NCBI GenBank assembly: GCA_029194675.1 | Contig: JARFXP010000001.1 | Location: 856,001 to 920,000 of the forward strand | DNA length: 64,000 nt | DNA from: Nitrospira sp. | GTDB lineage: Bacteria; Nitrospirota; Nitrospiria; Nitrospirales; Nitrospiraceae | Direction: 5' to 3' | Shown here: one piece after another, positions 62,268 through 64,000 of the stretch | How the letters are laid out: every line of letters begins with the position of its first letter | How positions within the stretch are numbered: position 1 is the stretch's first letter | Program-made: the position numbers and the translations under genes | Notes under the pieces: model-generated | The model's database searches: none | Told to the model about the DNA's origin: nothing | The model's input: the letters and a program-made list of their open reading frames with translations, nothing else

Positions 62268-62522
62268 TTAAGCCAGCATTGCTACACCTTTTTCTTTGAT
62301 TTCCTGGTACATGGCATCTGGTGCTAAATCAATCTGCCCAGGCCATGCAACTGCGCCATGATCAAGGTACACTTGTTTGAAGAAAGCTGGATTCTTCAGC
62401 GGTTCAAACACTCCGGTGAGATGTTCAGGAGCAAAACGGACTTCGCCCGTCAGTCCATCGGCAAACCGCACAACCAGCCCCAAGTTCTCCAAGGGTTTGA
62501 CTCCTACCACATCCCAATACAT
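62268..62522 (-). CDS. DUF2442-family protein
   Basis: The ATG at 62522 follows AAGGAGG (good spacing) and gives 84 aa: VVGVKPLENLGLVVRFADGL, then FAPEHLTGVFEPLKNPAFF and APDAMYQEIKE. This is the DUF2442 pattern, a small fold often encoded in toxin-antitoxin regions beside DUF4160-type partners. No such partner is seen here. Confidence 0.82.
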   Translation of the reverse strand: MYWDVVGVKPLENLGLVVRFADGLTGEVRFAPEHLTGVFEPLKNPAFFKQVYLDHGAVAWPGQIDLAPDAMYQEIKEKGVAMLA

Positions 62523-62568
62523 GACAGCCTCCTTACAACAGTGAGGCCCCTCCGGTCTTGCCACCGCT

Positions 62569-62865
62569 TTAAGCCGCCTGGGAAGCAGCCTTCTCCAACA
62601 GCTCATGAATCAGAGTCTGGTATGGCTTCCGCCGCTTTGCAGCCATCTCTCTCAGCGTAGCCAAGAGCCGCGGGGACAGGCGGATCGCAATCAATTGTTT
62701 CGCCATCCCCGTGGCGGGTCGTCCGATCCGACGCATTCGCTTCAGTTGTTCATCCGACAGCTCAGGGATGTCTGAAAAATCAATCTCTGAGTCCGGAATA
62801 TGCCTTCCGCTCCTTGCGGCTCGCTTGCCGCGCACTGATGATCCGGATAGTTTCCTTTTGCTCAT
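62569..62865 (-). CDS. brnA: BrnA antitoxin
   Basis: This 98-aa protein has the BrnA pattern: DSEIDFSDIPELSDEQLKRM, then IAIRLSPRLLATLREMAAKR and QTLIHELLEKA (ribbon-helix-helix). It overlaps the BrnT gene by 86 bp. It binds the toxin and represses the operon. Confidence 0.87.
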   Translation of the reverse strand: MSKRKLSGSSVRGKRAARSGRHIPDSEIDFSDIPELSDEQLKRMRRIGRPATGMAKQLIAIRLSPRLLATLREMAAKRRKPYQTLIHELLEKAASQAA

Positions 62866-63073
62866 GATCCGTCCTCCTCAGGGTGTAGACGACAAAGAGG
62901 ATACGCCCTACTATGGACAGTGCAATGCGTTGGCGACGCTGTTCGTGTTGTGAATGGTCGCTATCTTCGCCATCCAAGCCGTCTGGATCAGCGAATACAG
63001 TGGCGGCTTCTTCAAATGAGACCCCGTGCTTCTCATAATTCGCAATGGCTTTCTGGACGTCCCACTCGAACAC
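62780..63073 (-). CDS. brnT: BrnT toxin
   Basis: This 97-aa protein reads FEWDVQKAIANYEKHGVSFE, then AATVFADPDGL and RIISARQASRKERKAYSG. It is an intact member of the BrnT ribonuclease family, related to RelE. The antitoxin gene overlaps its end. Together they are the intact counterpart of the broken pair at 61 kb. Confidence 0.9.
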   Translation of the reverse strand: MFEWDVQKAIANYEKHGVSFEEAATVFADPDGLDGEDSDHSQHEQRRQRIALSIVGRILFVVYTLRRTDHEQKETIRIISARQASRKERKAYSGLRD

Positions 63074-63169
63074 GTAATCGTATATACACTAACTCTGCCT
63101 CTTGCCGCAAACAGCGAATCACTCGCCACTATTCAAAGCGCTACCTTTCAGCTAAACGCTACGCCGGAC

Positions 63170-63209
63170 ACAAAATAAGAAAGCCTGCTGGCGTTCACCA
63201 GCAGGCTTT
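63170..63209 (-). terminator. Second rho-independent terminator after the rRNA operon
   Basis: On the minus strand the stem AAAGCCTGCTGG / CCAGCAGGCTTT (63180-63191 and 63198-63209) is a perfect 12-bp hairpin followed by CTTATTTTG. It lies 11 bp beyond the 9-bp stem of the possible ncRNA. Confidence 0.85.
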
Positions 63210-63220
63210 CTGTTTGTAAC

Positions 63221-63327
63221 CCGGCAGAGGTCCAAACCGAGCTTGCTCCTTCCGCCGCGTTCGATCAAATCGCGGCGGATAGGTACTTTGCCTCCAGTAG
63301 GCCTAGCACAGTAGGTTTCTCTGCCGG
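63221..63327 (-). ncRNA. Possible structured RNA between two terminators
   Basis: This 107-nt segment is closed by a perfect 9-bp stem (CTCTGCCGG/CCGGCAGAG). It contains a strong inner hairpin CCGCCGCG...CGCGGCGG, and is bounded by terminators on both sides. The 3' end CTGCCGGGTTACAAA is shared with the 5S 3' end. It has no protein-like frame I trust. It may be a stable small RNA or a strongly altered 5S relative. Confidence 0.4.
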
Positions 63328-63330
63328 AGG

Positions 63331-63372
63331 ACAAAAAGAGAAGAGCCCGATGACCTTTCGATCATCGGGCTC
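63331..63372 (-). terminator. Rho-independent terminator of the 5S/rRNA operon
   Basis: On the minus strand the stem GAGCCCGATGA / TCATCGGGCTC (63343-63353 and 63362-63372) is perfect over 11 bp and is followed by TTCTCTTTTTGT. It stands 9 bp after the 5S 3' end. Confidence 0.88.
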
Positions 63373-63381
63373 CTTTTGTAA

Positions 63382-63498
63382 CCCGGCAGCGTCCTACTTT
63401 CCCACTGCCTCGCGACAGCAGTAGCATCGGCCTTGGAGGGCTTAACTTCCGTGTTCGGTATGGGAACGGGTGGGGCCCCTCCGGTATGGCCACCGGGA
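63382..63498 (-). rRNA. rrf: 5S ribosomal RNA
   Basis: On the minus strand it begins TCCCGGTGGCCATACCGGAG. It contains the universal CCGAACACGGAAGTTAAGC and ends GCTGCCGGG, closing the terminal stem. Length 117 nt. It follows the 23S gene on the same strand with a 150-bp spacer. Confidence 0.95.
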
Positions 63499-63652
63499 AC
63501 AGCGCGAAGCGCACATCTCAAACACCAAATTCCAAATCAGAAGTGCCAAATCCAAAAATTGGAGTTTGGAATTTCAATATTTGAATATTGGAATTTCCGG
63601 TTCGCTTGGCGAACCAAGCGAATCGGAAGACCATGTCTATCAGGAGCAAAGG
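63499..63652 (-). other. 23S-5S spacer with hairpins
   Basis: Two perfect inverted repeats lie here. AAATTCCAAA (63527-63536) pairs with TTTGGAATTT (63565-63574). TTCGCTTGG (63601-63609) pairs with CCAAGCGAA (63614-63622). They are probably processing stems. No tRNA gene is present in the spacer. Confidence 0.6.

Positions 63653-64000
<348 letters not shown>

Noticed and set aside
63221..63327. Signal-recognition-particle (4.5S) RNA as identity of the possible ncRNA
   Set aside because: GGAAGGAGCAAG looks like the 3' side of the SRP loop, but the matching 5' GUCAGG side is absent.

Overview
The window reads as a chromosomal segment of a GC-rich Gram-negative bacterium. I infer a Nitrospira-like (Nitrospirota) organism. 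The grounds are a compact GlgE/TreS/TreT trehalose-glycogen cluster, a hopanoid-type hpnM-hpnN pair, RoxA-like di-haem cytochromes, a three-GAF sigma-54 regulator, many lipoprotein and Tat/Sec signals, and a dense toxin-antitoxin island next to an rRNA operon. The assignment rests on gene content only, because no 16S sequence is present.

Layout. 1-7.5 kb, minus strand: an exported trypsin-like protease (cut by the left edge) and an exported LCAT-like lipase, preceded by a cytochrome P450 - membrane protein - DyP peroxidase operon. 7.5-13.7 kb: a gene-poor stretch with short repeats sharing a TTGGGGTCA end motif, a RoxA-like di-haem lipoprotein, a paralogue of it truncated at one of these repeats, and two small lipoproteins. 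13.7-25.5 kb, minus strand: glgB, maltokinase, glgE, a mechanosensitive-channel-like protein, a glycosyltransferase, treT, treS and a DUF5752-like gene. Together these make and interconvert trehalose and alpha-glucan.

26-36 kb, minus strand: single-gene housekeeping and stress functions (VOC proteins, nucleotidyltransferase, Old Yellow Enzyme, GNAT, Ada/AlkA fusion plus Ogt, NhaA, exported carbonic anhydrase, SCO-like protein) mixed with decayed LysR and SnoaL fragments. 36.9-42 kb, plus strand: an IS1380 remnant, hpnM-hpnN and a sulfotransferase. 42.8-55.9 kb, plus strand: small enzymes of the YciI/PhnB/SRPBCC/SDR/cupin/anti-sigma type. Many are broken: a truncated YciI, a nonsense-mutated SRPBCC, a frameshifted epimerase, a cupin fragment and an anti-sigma remnant. 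Intact genes among them are DUF1579, a BNR-repeat protein with a MoaD-like partner, the sigma-54 activator, an exported MBL hydrolase, an SDR and a methyltransferase.

56-63.1 kb: a toxin-antitoxin island. It holds an intact VapBC, an XRE antitoxin split by a complete 1,181-bp IS5-group element, an IS4-type transposase, a frameshifted DUF3024 gene, a BrnT toxin with two frameshifts beside an intact antitoxin, small hypotheticals, DUF2442, and an intact BrnTA. 63.2-64 kb, minus strand: the end of an rRNA operon (23S 3' end, 5S), then two strong terminators flanking a possible small structured RNA.

No CRISPR array, tRNA or phage structural gene was seen.
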